A program made the translations under genes and the position numbers. From Gammaproteobacteria bacterium (GTDB lineage: Bacteria; Pseudomonadota; Gammaproteobacteria; Pseudomonadales; Halieaceae), in assembly GCA_018222695.1 (NCBI GenBank), contig JAAEZV010000019.1:1-14692 (forward strand): a DNA stretch of 14,692 nucleotides, read 5' to 3'. Positions 1 through 14,452 of the stretch are shown here, piece after piece. The notes under the pieces are model-generated. The model ran no database searches, was not told the origin of the DNA, and saw nothing but the letters and a program-made list of their open reading frames with translations. Position 1 is the first letter of the stretch; each line of letters begins with the position of its first letter.

Positions 1-945
1 GGGATGAGGTGTCTCGTCGGCGTCCGTTTCATCGCCTTCCGATGCTTCCTCCTCGATTTTTGCCGTCGGCTCGGTGATCACGTCAACAGTGGCGTCAACC
101 TGTTCCTCGCCATGGTGATGAGCATGGGGTCCATGCTCCCCGGCTACTGCCTCATCTGCTGCTGTTTTGGCTTCAGTCGGCAGAAAGCGTTCGGGGGGTA
201 ATTCAGCGGGGTTGGCGGGGTCGTAGAACCCCGGCGGCTTGGTGAGCACGGCGACTTTGCGGAGATTCCAGATCGCCTCTTCGGCATCGTAAAGACCTGC
301 AGCGAGATGAGCTCGCGGGTCATCCGAGAGACTCAGCAACAGACCGTGCATGAGTTCGATTTCCTTGGACTGGTCGTTGGTAACATCCGTTGTGAATTCA
401 AAGAGCGTTGGGTCATAGGCGGAACCGGGTTGTTCCATGAGCGCCTCGACCATATCGATCGCGCCCTCATGATGCGCAATCATCAGTGACAGGAACTGGC
501 GATCAAACGCTGCACCGGAGGCGGTAGCCAGCGCAGCCATCTGCGCTTCGGTTGCCATGCCCTGCATAGTCTGGTGGTCGCCATGCGCGTGGCCTTGATC
601 GAGTGATTCGCCTCGGCTGGTGAGCCACCGTTCCATAAAGGCGATTTCATCTCCCTGTGCGGCCTCAATTTTGCCGGCGATTTCGAGTAGCTCTGGTGAG
701 TTGGTGCGATTAGGGGCCAGCCGCGACATTTCCAATGCCTGCTGATGGTGCGGAATCATGTCCCGCATAAACTGCGCATCGCTCGCCGTGTAGCGGGTAT
801 CCGCCACTTCAATCGCTTCGTCGGCCGAGAGTTCGCGCGGGAGTTCGCCAGGGGCGCCAGGTTGGACGATGGGGCTGTTCGATAGGACGGGACAAGCAGT
901 CAATGTCAGCGCTAATCCCGACAGTAGCGCAGGGAAAAATTTCAT
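1..945 (-). CDS. DUF305-domain lipoprotein, C-terminus cut by window edge
   Basis: I read 315 uninterrupted codons from ATG at 945 to the left edge with no stop, so the C-terminus lies outside. The N-terminus is a bacterial lipoprotein signal: a hydrophobic stretch, then L-T-A-C with the lipidated Cys at residue 18. This predicts a membrane-anchored periplasmic protein. Two DUF305-type helical repeats follow, marked by MIPHHQQA (63-70) and MIAHHEGA (155-162), with Met-rich surroundings. DUF305 (ferritin-like four-helix fold) proteins are often linked to metal, especially copper, handling, but a function here is not established. Residues 235-260 are Pro-rich (KPPGFYDPANPAELPPER), then comes a His-rich, acidic linker (HAHHH at 274-278; Glu/Asp-rich 297-312), suggesting a further domain beyond the edge. 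From memory, some such proteins continue into an LVIVD beta-propeller; this cannot be checked here. It follows the small membrane gene after 58 bp with no obvious ribosome site or terminator, so operon membership is uncertain. Confidence 0.85.
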   Translation of the reverse strand, partial: MKFFPALLSGLALTLTACPVLSNSPIVQPGAPGELPRELSADEAIEVADTRYTASDAQFMRDMIPHHQQALEMSRLAPNRTNSPELLEIAGKIEAAQGDEIAFMERWLTSRGESLDQGHAHGDHQTMQGMATEAQMAALATASGAAFDRQFLSLMIAHHEGAIDMVEALMEQPGSAYDPTLFEFTTDVTNDQSKEIELMHGLLLSLSDDPRAHLAAGLYDAEEAIWNLRKVAVLTKPPGFYDPANPAELPPERFLPTEAKTAADEAVAGEHGPHAHHHGEEQVDATVDVITEPTAKIEEEASEGDETDADETPHP

Positions 946-1003
946 AGGGGGCGGACGTGTGAACCAGACGGCGCGCAATCTAACAGATTATCGACAGAGT
1001 CGC

Positions 1004-1270
1004 TCAGGAGCCCTGCAGGAAAGATCGCAAATCTGCAGCGTGGGCGAGGCCGGCGGTACCGAGGGTGGCGGCCACCATCACGGGTGGTGCGCCGGTCAGT
1101 GCTAACTTCATGGCGAGCAGCAGTAGAGCGCCCGAGATTAAATGTAGCAGCATGGGCGGGGACCCAGACGCGCCGGCGCGCCGGTGACGCCACAGTAACC
1201 AGAAGGCCTCGAGGGCCATGCCCAGCAGGATGATATCGACCAGCCGGGGAATTGACAGCCAGTCAGGCAT
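1004..1270 (-). CDS. Small three-helix membrane protein of unknown function
   Basis: This 88-residue protein is not one I recognise. Three hydrophobic segments are visible at about residues 9-27, 40-58 and 62-78. A basic loop (RHRRAG, 28-33) between the first two suggests a cytoplasmic loop by the positive-inside rule. The C-terminal tail is short and polar. The start codon lies 3 bp after the bchP stop, on the same strand, with no clear Shine-Dalgarno site. Translation is therefore probably coupled to bchP and the gene should be the last of the ppsR-bchG-bch2-bchP transcription unit. The overlapping ORF at 942-1193 in another frame is rich in Arg and Pro, has no membrane pattern and looks like a shadow. 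A role in tail reduction, pigment trafficking or assembly is only guilt by association. Confidence 0.7.
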   Translation of the reverse strand: MPDWLSIPRLVDIILLGMALEAFWLLWRHRRAGASGSPPMLLHLISGALLLLAMKLALTGAPPVMVAATLGTAGLAHAADLRSFLQGS

Positions 1271-1273
1271 GAA

Positions 1274-2470
1274 TCAGGCCCGGGCCAGTCCCAGTAGCTG
1301 TGCCACGTCCTTGAAGAACACCCGAATGTGGGCGAAGGGGCGCCGCCGCACCAGCTTCTTGGTGGTGTAGGACTGCCAGGTCAGTGTCTGCACGTCCGGG
1401 TCACGACACATCGCAACAAACTTTTCGCGGCGCTTGTCGGTGCCGTACCAGAAGCGTTGCAACAGCCCCAGCGCCCAGAAGACTTTACCGTGCAGCTTCA
1501 TACACCGTTTGCGCGCTTGGCCGACTATCGCTGCGTTCCCACGCTCCAGACAAGCATGCATGTCGTCAGCAGCGAGGCGTCCGCAGAGCATGGCGTAGTA
1601 AATGCCTTCCCCGGATGCGGGTGCGACCACACCCGCGGCGTCACCCGACACCAGCACTGCGCGGCCGTCATCCCATCGCTTCATGGGCTTCATGGGGATC
1701 GGTGCCCCCTCTTTGCGTTTGGTCGTCGCCTCGGTGAGGCCCACGTCCTCCCGAAGCGCGGCAACTGACGCCTTGGCGGAGAAATCTTTGTGCGCGCTGC
1801 CCACGCCAATGCTGGCGTTTTGCCCGTGGGGAAAGACCCACGCATAGAAGTCCGGTGATAACCGACCCTGGTACCAGACGTCACAGCGATCCGGATCATA
1901 GGCATCCCAGTTCTGGTCCTCGGGCACCTCGATGATTTCGTGATAAGCCAATACCCAGGGCGTCTTTTCCGCATCGGGAATAGTGGCGCGGGCGACCGCA
2001 GATCGCGCGCCATCGGCGCCGATCACGCTGCGCGCCGTCACCGTCTCGGTGCGGGGATTGTCATCCTTGGTTTGATAGGTGAGGCTCACCAGGTCGCCTT
2101 CGTAGCAAAGTGACTTGAATACGCCTGCCACCACATCGGCTCCGGCGCGGCCCGCGCGATCTCGCAGCCAGGGGTCAAACTCATCGCGGTCGACCATGCC
2201 GACGAAGGTGCCATCGATGGGCATATCCACCGATTCTCCTCGTGGCGACACCATGCGGGCGGAGCGGATCCGTGCCTTCAACAGATGCTCGGGGATATCG
2301 AACTCTTCGAGCAGGCAGGGCGGGATTGCGCCACCGCATGGTTTGATGCGAAAGCCGCGCTCGAGCAGCAAGACGTTGTGTCCTTGTCGGGCGAGGTCGT
2401 GTGCGGCGGTGGCTCCCGAAGGGCCGCCCCCCACGACAATGGTGTCGTAGTCAGCTGTTGTTATTGTCAT
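1274..2470 (-). CDS. bchP: Geranylgeranyl diphosphate/bacteriochlorophyll reductase
   Basis: BchP uses NADPH and FAD to reduce three double bonds of the geranylgeranyl tail, either on bacteriochlorophyllide-bound geranylgeraniol or on the free diphosphate, giving the phytyl tail of bacteriochlorophyll a. The 398-residue length is normal. The FAD dinucleotide-binding loop is at the N-terminus (VVGGGPSGATAA, 12-23), followed by the family motif KPCGGAIP (43-50). A second nucleotide-site motif is VIGADGARS (149-157), and the third FAD contact is GDAAGVVAPASGEGI (276-290), typical of geranylgeranyl reductases. The start ATG overlaps the bch2 stop by 4 bp and has a GGAGG site 6 nt upstream inside bch2. 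Position after bchG and bch2 matches the standard proteobacterial cluster order, where it acts directly after BchG. Confidence 0.97.
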   Translation of the reverse strand: MTITTADYDTIVVGGGPSGATAAHDLARQGHNVLLLERGFRIKPCGGAIPPCLLEEFDIPEHLLKARIRSARMVSPRGESVDMPIDGTFVGMVDRDEFDPWLRDRAGRAGADVVAGVFKSLCYEGDLVSLTYQTKDDNPRTETVTARSVIGADGARSAVARATIPDAEKTPWVLAYHEIIEVPEDQNWDAYDPDRCDVWYQGRLSPDFYAWVFPHGQNASIGVGSAHKDFSAKASVAALREDVGLTEATTKRKEGAPIPMKPMKRWDDGRAVLVSGDAAGVVAPASGEGIYYAMLCGRLAADDMHACLERGNAAIVGQARKRCMKLHGKVFWALGLLQRFWYGTDKRREKFVAMCRDPDVQTLTWQSYTTKKLVRRRPFAHIRVFFKDVAQLLGLARA

Positions 2471-3855
2471 CTCATGCCTCCCTCTCCGGCTTCAGCCAGA
2501 GCGATGTCGCCAAAGGACGGCAGGTGATCACGCTGTCCGCCTCCCCAGTTGGCAATGTGAATGTGTCGTGCCAGCGAGGCAGCGACCAGGAACAGAACGC
2601 CCTCACAGGCGAAAACAAGACCATAGGAAATGGCCGGATCATTGAGCCAGTAGCGGGTGACATCGACTGCCACCGTGCCGAGAAAACCGCCGAGGGCGAA
2701 AGCGATCGCCTGCGCCGCACCCCACAAGCCCATGCGGATACCTTCCCGTTTTTGTTGTCCTGCGCTGGCCAACACCATCATGGCGCCAATTGCCGCCACG
2801 GCGAACCCACCGTTGGCGGTGCCCAGCAGGAAGACATTGGCCTCCAATGACCAAGTCGGGCTCGTCAGTCCGCCCCAACACAGTAGGAACAGGGCCACGG
2901 CCGAGAGTAGGCAGCCGCCTCTGATCCAGAACCGCAGCAACACCGCGCCTCTCGATTTAAAGAGGAGGGTGGAGATCGCCATCGCTGCCATGCCGAGCAG
3001 CACGCCACCGTGTTGTACCCCCGCGAGCTGGGTCGACTCCCCCGGCGTTCGCCCGAAAACGAGTCCGGCAAAAGGCTCCAGGATCAAATCCTGGGCCGAG
3101 TAGGCGAGCATCGACACAAAGACAAAGATCGTGAACACCTTCGCTTGGGGGTCTTGCCAGACCTCGGCCAGCGCGGCGCTGAAAGCGCCTTTCTCGGGCG
3201 GGGCTTCATCGGTGACTGCAGCCGCTTCAGGTTGCGTGCGAGGCTCGATACCGCGGATGACGACCAACGTCACCATGATCGCAATGATCGACACGGTGCT
3301 GGTTACTGTCATCAGGCGCTCGGGGGAGTAGGGATCCAGAAAGTGCCCCGCGACACCTGCGGTGACCGCGAAGCCGATGATCATCATGAACCACACGAGC
3401 GCCGCGGCAGCCGGCTTTCGCTCCGGCGCCACATGCTTGGCGAGCAACGCTAGCAGGGACGTACCCGTGGCACCGGTTCCCACGCCAATGGCGAAGAACC
3501 CCAATGCCGAGACAGCCATCCCTAGCCAGTATTGGCTGGGAATGAGTGTCGTGCCCAGTGCAGCGAGCACGCCGCCCAGACCCAGAATAAACATGCCGCC
3601 GATGATCCAGGGTGTCCGTCGACCGCCCACATCGGAGCCGTAGCCGATGCGCGGGCGCGCCAACTGTACGACGTGATGAATGGTGACCAAAAAGCCTGGG
3701 ATCGTCGCAGCCATCGCCAATTCGACCACCATGATGCGATTCAGCGTCGACGTGGTCAGCACCACGATCCCGCCCAGAGAGGTCTGTATCAGGCCCAGTC
3801 GAATGATCTGCCACCAACTGAGTCCGGCTGTGCCTGTGTTCGAGGCGGTGATCAT
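2467..3855 (-). CDS. bch2: BCH/PucC-family major facilitator membrane protein (Bch2/ORF428 type)
   Basis: This is a 462-residue, roughly 12-helix major facilitator protein of the LhaA/PucC/Bch2 family. Members are linked to light-harvesting complex assembly or bacteriochlorophyll delivery, but the transported substrate is not firmly known. The loop between helices 2 and 3 carries RPRIGYGSDVGGRRTPW (67-83), the diagnostic facilitator signature. Position between bchG and bchP identifies it as the ORF428/bch2 paralogue rather than lhaA (expected after bchM) or pucC (beside puc genes). I chose ATG 3855: it forms an ATGA overlap with the bchG stop and has GGAGG 9 nt upstream. The frame stays open up to 4032, but the extra 59 residues are Arg-rich and entirely inside bchG in another frame, so that extension is rejected. 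The family names bch2 and pucC are used inconsistently for this locus. Confidence 0.92.
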   Translation of the reverse strand: MITASNTGTAGLSWWQIIRLGLIQTSLGGIVVLTTSTLNRIMVVELAMAATIPGFLVTIHHVVQLARPRIGYGSDVGGRRTPWIIGGMFILGLGGVLAALGTTLIPSQYWLGMAVSALGFFAIGVGTGATGTSLLALLAKHVAPERKPAAAALVWFMMIIGFAVTAGVAGHFLDPYSPERLMTVTSTVSIIAIMVTLVVIRGIEPRTQPEAAAVTDEAPPEKGAFSAALAEVWQDPQAKVFTIFVFVSMLAYSAQDLILEPFAGLVFGRTPGESTQLAGVQHGGVLLGMAAMAISTLLFKSRGAVLLRFWIRGGCLLSAVALFLLCWGGLTSPTWSLEANVFLLGTANGGFAVAAIGAMMVLASAGQQKREGIRMGLWGAAQAIAFALGGFLGTVAVDVTRYWLNDPAISYGLVFACEGVLFLVAASLARHIHIANWGGGQRDHLPSFGDIALAEAGEGGMR

Positions 3856-4760
3856 GCGAACCAGCCTCCGAGGCCAACGGCGGCACTCATCATCCCGAGC
3901 ACGTAGAGTGATACGCCGGTCGCGTTGTACCAGGGCGCCAGTTGCTTGGGATCTGATAGAAGGCGCTTCATGGCCAGGCACTGAGCCACCACCACAGCGG
4001 TGACCGCGGCGGCATAGGGCGCGAGTTGCCACTGCAGTAGCAGGGCAATGACCACCAGTTGTGGTAACAGCATGAACACGCAGGCGACTTTGGCCGCCCG
4101 CTCGCGGCCCAGTTGAGCGGGGAGCGAGCGAATGCCCATTTGCAGATCGCCCTCAACGCTTTTGAAGTCATTGAGGGTCATGATGCCGTGCGCCCCAACA
4201 CTGTAGAGAAGGGCGATGATCAAGATCGGTGCAGGTGGCAGATCACCGCCCAGCACAATGGCTGCACCGGTGATCCAGGCTAATCCCTCGTAGCTGAGCG
4301 CCACGGCACTGTTGCCCCACCAGCCATTCAGTTTGAGTCTCAGCGGGGGGGCGCTGTACGCCCAGGCCAACAGCAAGCCGATAAAGGTGGCCGCGGCGAC
4401 CCAGGGTCCGAGCATGAGCGCCCAGCTTTGTGCCAGCAATGTCCAGACCATGGCGAACCACAGCGCCACATTACCCGGCACCCGACCAGAGGGAATGGGG
4501 CGGTGGGGTTCGTTGAGTGCATCGACGTCCCGGTCATACCAGTCATTGACCACCTGACTGGCGCCACACACCAGCGGGCCGGTCAGTGCGATGCCAGCGA
4601 GGAGTGACCAACCACTGATTCCCGTGCCAGGGCCGGCGGAAACCCACCCGCACAGGAACGCCCACATGGGAGGAAACCACGTGATCGGTTTGAGGAGTTC
4701 AAGCAGTGCGCCCGGTGACGCCCTGCCAACTGCTACGTTGACCGGGGCAGACTGATCCAT
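3852..4760 (-). CDS. bchG: Bacteriochlorophyll a synthase (UbiA-family prenyltransferase)
   Basis: BchG esterifies bacteriochlorophyllide a with geranylgeranyl (or phytyl) diphosphate at the inner membrane; BchP then reduces the tail. The protein has 302 residues and about eight or nine membrane helices. The first Mg-diphosphate motif is NDWYDRDVDALNE at 72-84, followed by PHRPIPSGR, the chlorophyll-synthase version of the UbiA NDxxDxxxD site. The second acidic motif is LNDFKSVEGD (196-205). The conserved N-terminal LLKPITWFPPMWAF (22-35) begins soon after the start, so ATG 4760 is the only reasonable start; the next Met, at residue 32, would delete that block. No good ribosome site precedes it. 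The gene lies 80 bp after ppsR and has its own PpsR operator in the gap, so it may be transcribed both from ppsR and from a local promoter. Confidence 0.97.
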   Translation of the reverse strand: MDQSAPVNVAVGRASPGALLELLKPITWFPPMWAFLCGWVSAGPGTGISGWSLLAGIALTGPLVCGASQVVNDWYDRDVDALNEPHRPIPSGRVPGNVALWFAMVWTLLAQSWALMLGPWVAAATFIGLLLAWAYSAPPLRLKLNGWWGNSAVALSYEGLAWITGAAIVLGGDLPPAPILIIALLYSVGAHGIMTLNDFKSVEGDLQMGIRSLPAQLGRERAAKVACVFMLLPQLVVIALLLQWQLAPYAAAVTAVVVAQCLAMKRLLSDPKQLAPWYNATGVSLYVLGMMSAAVGLGGWFA

Positions 4761-4766
4761 GGTGCC

Positions 4767-4795
4767 ATGTTGGCCACCACGCAGAAGGTTGTCAA
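4767..4795 (-). promoter_or_regulatory. Candidate sigma-70 promoter of bchG
   Basis: On the minus strand TTGACA (4795-4790) is a perfect -35 hexamer formed by one arm of the PpsR operator. At 17 bp the -10 position reads CAACAT (4772-4767), only three of six matches. Transcription from it would begin about at the bchG ATG (4760), giving a leaderless message. An alternative is the upstream TTGACA (4820-4815) with TAAAAT (4800-4795), but the spacer is only 14 bp. The promoter is therefore placed with low confidence; the operator is better supported. Confidence 0.35.
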
Positions 4796-4807
4796 TTTTA
4801 ATTTACA
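4790..4807 (-). promoter_or_regulatory. PpsR/CrtJ operator upstream of bchG (exact TGT-N12-ACA)
   Basis: The sequence TGTCAATTTTAATTTACA is an exact match to the PpsR/CrtJ consensus TGT-N12-ACA. It lies 30 bp upstream of the bchG start and overlaps the candidate -35 element, the usual arrangement for PpsR repression of bch promoters under aerobic or high-light conditions. The core is AT-rich, unlike its surroundings. It is one of three exact matches in the two intergenic gaps beside ppsR. Confidence 0.75.
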
Positions 4808-4814
4808 CATACGC

Positions 4815-4832
4815 TGTCAATTATGAGTGCAG
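4815..4832 (-). promoter_or_regulatory. Degenerate second PpsR half-operator, 25 bp from the exact box
   Basis: The plus strand reads TGT-N12-CAG, with one good arm (TGTCAA, identical to the first six bases of the exact box) and one poor arm. Its centre is 25 bp from the exact operator, the same offset as between the two boxes in front of bchF. PpsR binds paired sites cooperatively in Rhodobacter, so this may be the weak partner. It lies just after the ppsR stop codon. Confidence 0.4.
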
Positions 4833-4840
4833 CGCAATGG

Positions 4841-6211
4841 TCAGTCGACCGTGTCCTCAGAATCGCCGATATCGAATCGACGCAGCTTGGTATAGAGGCT
4901 TTGACGGCTGAGGCCCAGCAGTTCAGCGGCTGCCGCTCGGTTGTCCTGAGTCAGTTTGAGTGCCGCTTCAATGCACAGCGCTTCAATTACGTCGGTGGAT
5001 TCCCGCACCAATTGCTTGAGGGGCACTCGCCCGACCCGGCCTGTGATCTGCTCGATCGACCGGGGTAGGTGCACCTCCGTACTCTCCTCGGTCCCAATGC
5101 GGCGGCTTACATCCCGGATAAACATCAGAACCAGAGGTCTTCCGGAGTGCTCGGTCTGCACTGCGGAGAGTTCAATATCTAAGCGTGTGCCTAGCTCGGT
5201 CCGCAACACGGAGCTGAACAGCTGCAAGGGGCGATCTGGGTGGATGTTGCTGAGCAAAACGTCTAAATCGACGATGGAGCGGCCCAGCCAGCGGTCCGCC
5301 CGTCGCCCCGTCGCTTGCTGGGCATCTTGGATGCATGCCATCTCGAGGTAAGCGGAATTAGCGGCAATCACCGCGCCGTTTTGATCGGTAATCAATATGC
5401 CGTCGGGTGAAGCTTCAAAGCTGTCTCCGCCCAGCCCCAGATCAGATTGGTTTTCGGATATCGACGCAAGACGGATCAAAAGTCGGGTTTCGTTGCCCTG
5501 TCTGAGACAGGTCACGCCGATGGAGAGAGAATCGCTGTCAGTGGTGGTGACCTGCCCCTGCACAACGGCAGTGGTGCTGCGGGCCTCCCTTTGTAGCTCC
5601 GTTAACACTCGAGTGCTGTCACTATCGAGACCCACAGGGAACACGCGGCCCACCAGTGCACCTTCCTCGAGATTGAGTAGGCTGGCTGCCACGCTATTGG
5701 CCTCAAGCACTCTTCCAGAGAGATCGTCTACGACCAGAAAGCCCTCGGCGACCATTTCTAGCATGCGCCGATAGCGTGCTTCCAGGCGGCGGTTACTCCA
5801 GTAATCCTGCTCCAGAGTGCGTTGGGCGTTTACCAGCTGCTGTCGCAGATTCGTCTCGCCTCTGAGGTCAACACAGGCTATCTCAACCGTGTTGTCCTCG
5901 GCTCGCGCGCAAAACCAACAGCTTACCGGCACCGGTTCTTCGTCTGGTCCTGCTATCAATGCCGCATCCACGCGGTGCGCACTGCCGGGATTCGCCTGCG
6001 CGGTATTCAGGGCGTCTGCGGCGACGGCTTTGTCTGCCTCTCGCACCAAGTCCAGCCACGGTCTGCCAATCATAGCGTCCCGGGGCAAATGGCGAAGGAG
6101 GCCGCTGTCTGCATTGATCGCTTGGACTGCCAGGGAGTCGTTTAGCGTCAGTCGGAGGTCAGCGAGGCTTGCGAGTAATGTTTCCAGGCTCTTTTGGGTG
6201 GAACTTGACAC
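4841..6211 (-). CDS. ppsR: Transcriptional repressor PpsR/CrtJ (PAS-PAS-Fis HTH)
   Basis: PpsR/CrtJ is the master repressor of bacteriochlorophyll, carotenoid and light-harvesting genes in response to oxygen and light. The 456-residue protein has the expected layout: N-terminal domain (about 10-115), a coiled linker (about 120-150), two PAS domains (about 150-250 and 265-372) and a C-terminal Fis-type helix-turn-helix (about 405-446, ending ELLGLSRQSLYTKLRRF). Cys413 in ALCIEAAL sits in the DNA-binding region, matching the redox-active Cys of CrtJ/PpsR (about 420/424). Cys235 (GVTC) is a plausible match for the second regulatory Cys (about 249/251). The start is GTG at 6211, preceded by GGGAGAG at about 7-9 nt; no ATG lies nearby. 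It diverges from bchF. Operators on both sides, one just upstream of its own start, indicate autoregulation. No ppaA/aerR antirepressor gene is adjacent. Confidence 0.96.
   Translation of the reverse strand: MSSSTQKSLETLLASLADLRLTLNDSLAVQAINADSGLLRHLPRDAMIGRPWLDLVREADKAVAADALNTAQANPGSAHRVDAALIAGPDEEPVPVSCWFCARAEDNTVEIACVDLRGETNLRQQLVNAQRTLEQDYWSNRRLEARYRRMLEMVAEGFLVVDDLSGRVLEANSVAASLLNLEEGALVGRVFPVGLDSDSTRVLTELQREARSTTAVVQGQVTTTDSDSLSIGVTCLRQGNETRLLIRLASISENQSDLGLGGDSFEASPDGILITDQNGAVIAANSAYLEMACIQDAQQATGRRADRWLGRSIVDLDVLLSNIHPDRPLQLFSSVLRTELGTRLDIELSAVQTEHSGRPLVLMFIRDVSRRIGTEESTEVHLPRSIEQITGRVGRVPLKQLVRESTDVIEALCIEAALKLTQDNRAAAAELLGLSRQSLYTKLRRFDIGDSEDTVD
6193..6210 (-). promoter_or_regulatory. 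Degenerate PpsR box overlapping the ppsR start codon
   Basis: The 13-bp AACTTGACACCTT at 6202-6214 is an exact direct repeat of 6246-6258, one arm of the ppsR operator. Read on the minus strand, 6210-6193 gives TGT-N12-AAA, five of six consensus bases. It covers the ppsR GTG (6211-6209) and lies 44 bp centre to centre from the exact operator, about four helical turns. A second, weaker autoregulatory contact is possible; it could also be fortuitous. Confidence 0.4.
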
Positions 6212-6232
6212 CTTTTTGCTCTCCCGATCGCG

Positions 6233-6258
6233 AAGGTGTCTCGTTAACTTGACACCTT
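6233..6258. promoter_or_regulatory. PpsR operator upstream of ppsR, inside a 26-bp palindrome
   Basis: AAGGTGTC (6233-6240) and GACACCTT (6251-6258) form perfect 8-bp inverted arms around a 10-bp centre that contains GTTAAC. The inner part, 6237-6254, is an exact TGT-N12-ACA PpsR site. It lies 26 bp upstream of the ppsR GTG, between the start and any promoter further upstream, so bound PpsR could block its own transcription. The arms extend three bases beyond the minimal consensus, the most symmetrical of the three sites. Confidence 0.75.
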
Positions 6259-6346
6259 AAGTCAGAGTGACGCGAGTCTCGCATACCTTCTGCGCCAAAA
6301 ACACCCCCAAAAGAGTCATTTCCCGCGCATATAATCAGGCTGTAAG

Positions 6347-6364
6347 TGTCTAAATAACTTAAAT
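6347..6364 (+). promoter_or_regulatory. Degenerate PpsR box upstream of bchF
   Basis: The plus strand reads TGT-N12-AAT, an intact left arm and a poor right arm, 25 bp from the exact bchF box. A second reading, TGT at 6341 with N12 then AAC, overlaps it. It leads into the perfect AT palindrome AAATTTAAATTT (6361-6372). It may be the weak member of a cooperative pair. Confidence 0.4.
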
Positions 6365-6371
6365 TTAAATT

Positions 6372-6389
6372 TGTAAAAAATGTTTGACA
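6372..6389 (+). promoter_or_regulatory. PpsR operator upstream of bchF (exact TGT-N12-ACA)
   Basis: TGTAAAAAATGTTTGACA matches the PpsR consensus exactly. Its right arm forms the TTGACA -35 hexamer of the bchF promoter, so PpsR binding would exclude RNA polymerase. This single site could therefore control the whole bchFNBHLM transcript. Confidence 0.8.
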
Positions 6390-6412
6390 GTCACAGGCCA
6401 TAACCCTACTCT
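6384..6412 (+). promoter_or_regulatory. Candidate sigma-70 promoter of the bchFNBHLM operon
   Basis: A perfect TTGACA -35 (6384-6389) is followed after exactly 17 bp by TACTCT (6407-6412), which keeps the first, second and last bases of the -10 consensus. Transcription would start near 6419, giving a leader of about 40 nt. A good -35 with a poor -10 beneath a PpsR box fits a promoter repressed in air and helped by activators. Confidence 0.6.
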
Positions 6413-6459
6413 GATTTGCATAATAAGTGCCGTAGTGCCTGCTGCGGCTGGAGGTTTGC

Positions 6460-14451
<7,992 letters not shown>

Positions 14452-14452
<1 letters not shown>

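Noticed and set aside
946..1003. GATAAT-like -10 before the DUF305 gene
   Set aside because: No -35 at suitable spacing, and no terminator in the 58-bp gap; promoter status cannot be decided.
1277..1286. GGCCCGGGCC palindrome near the end of bchP
   Set aside because: Short, inside the coding sequence and without a following T run, so not a terminator.
3227..3886. 219-codon ORF antiparallel in frame shift to bch2
   Set aside because: His/Arg-rich translation with no domain features, on the same strand inside bch2; a high-GC shadow.
3856..4032. 59-codon N-terminal extension of bch2
   Set aside because: It lies wholly inside bchG in another frame, is Arg-rich and unlike a facilitator N-terminus; ATG 3855 has GGAGG and an ATGA overlap.
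6330..6335. Perfect TATAAT on the plus strand in the ppsR/bchF gap
   Set aside because: No recognisable -35 hexamer lies 16-18 bp upstream. It could be a second bchF start but is not supported enough to annotate.
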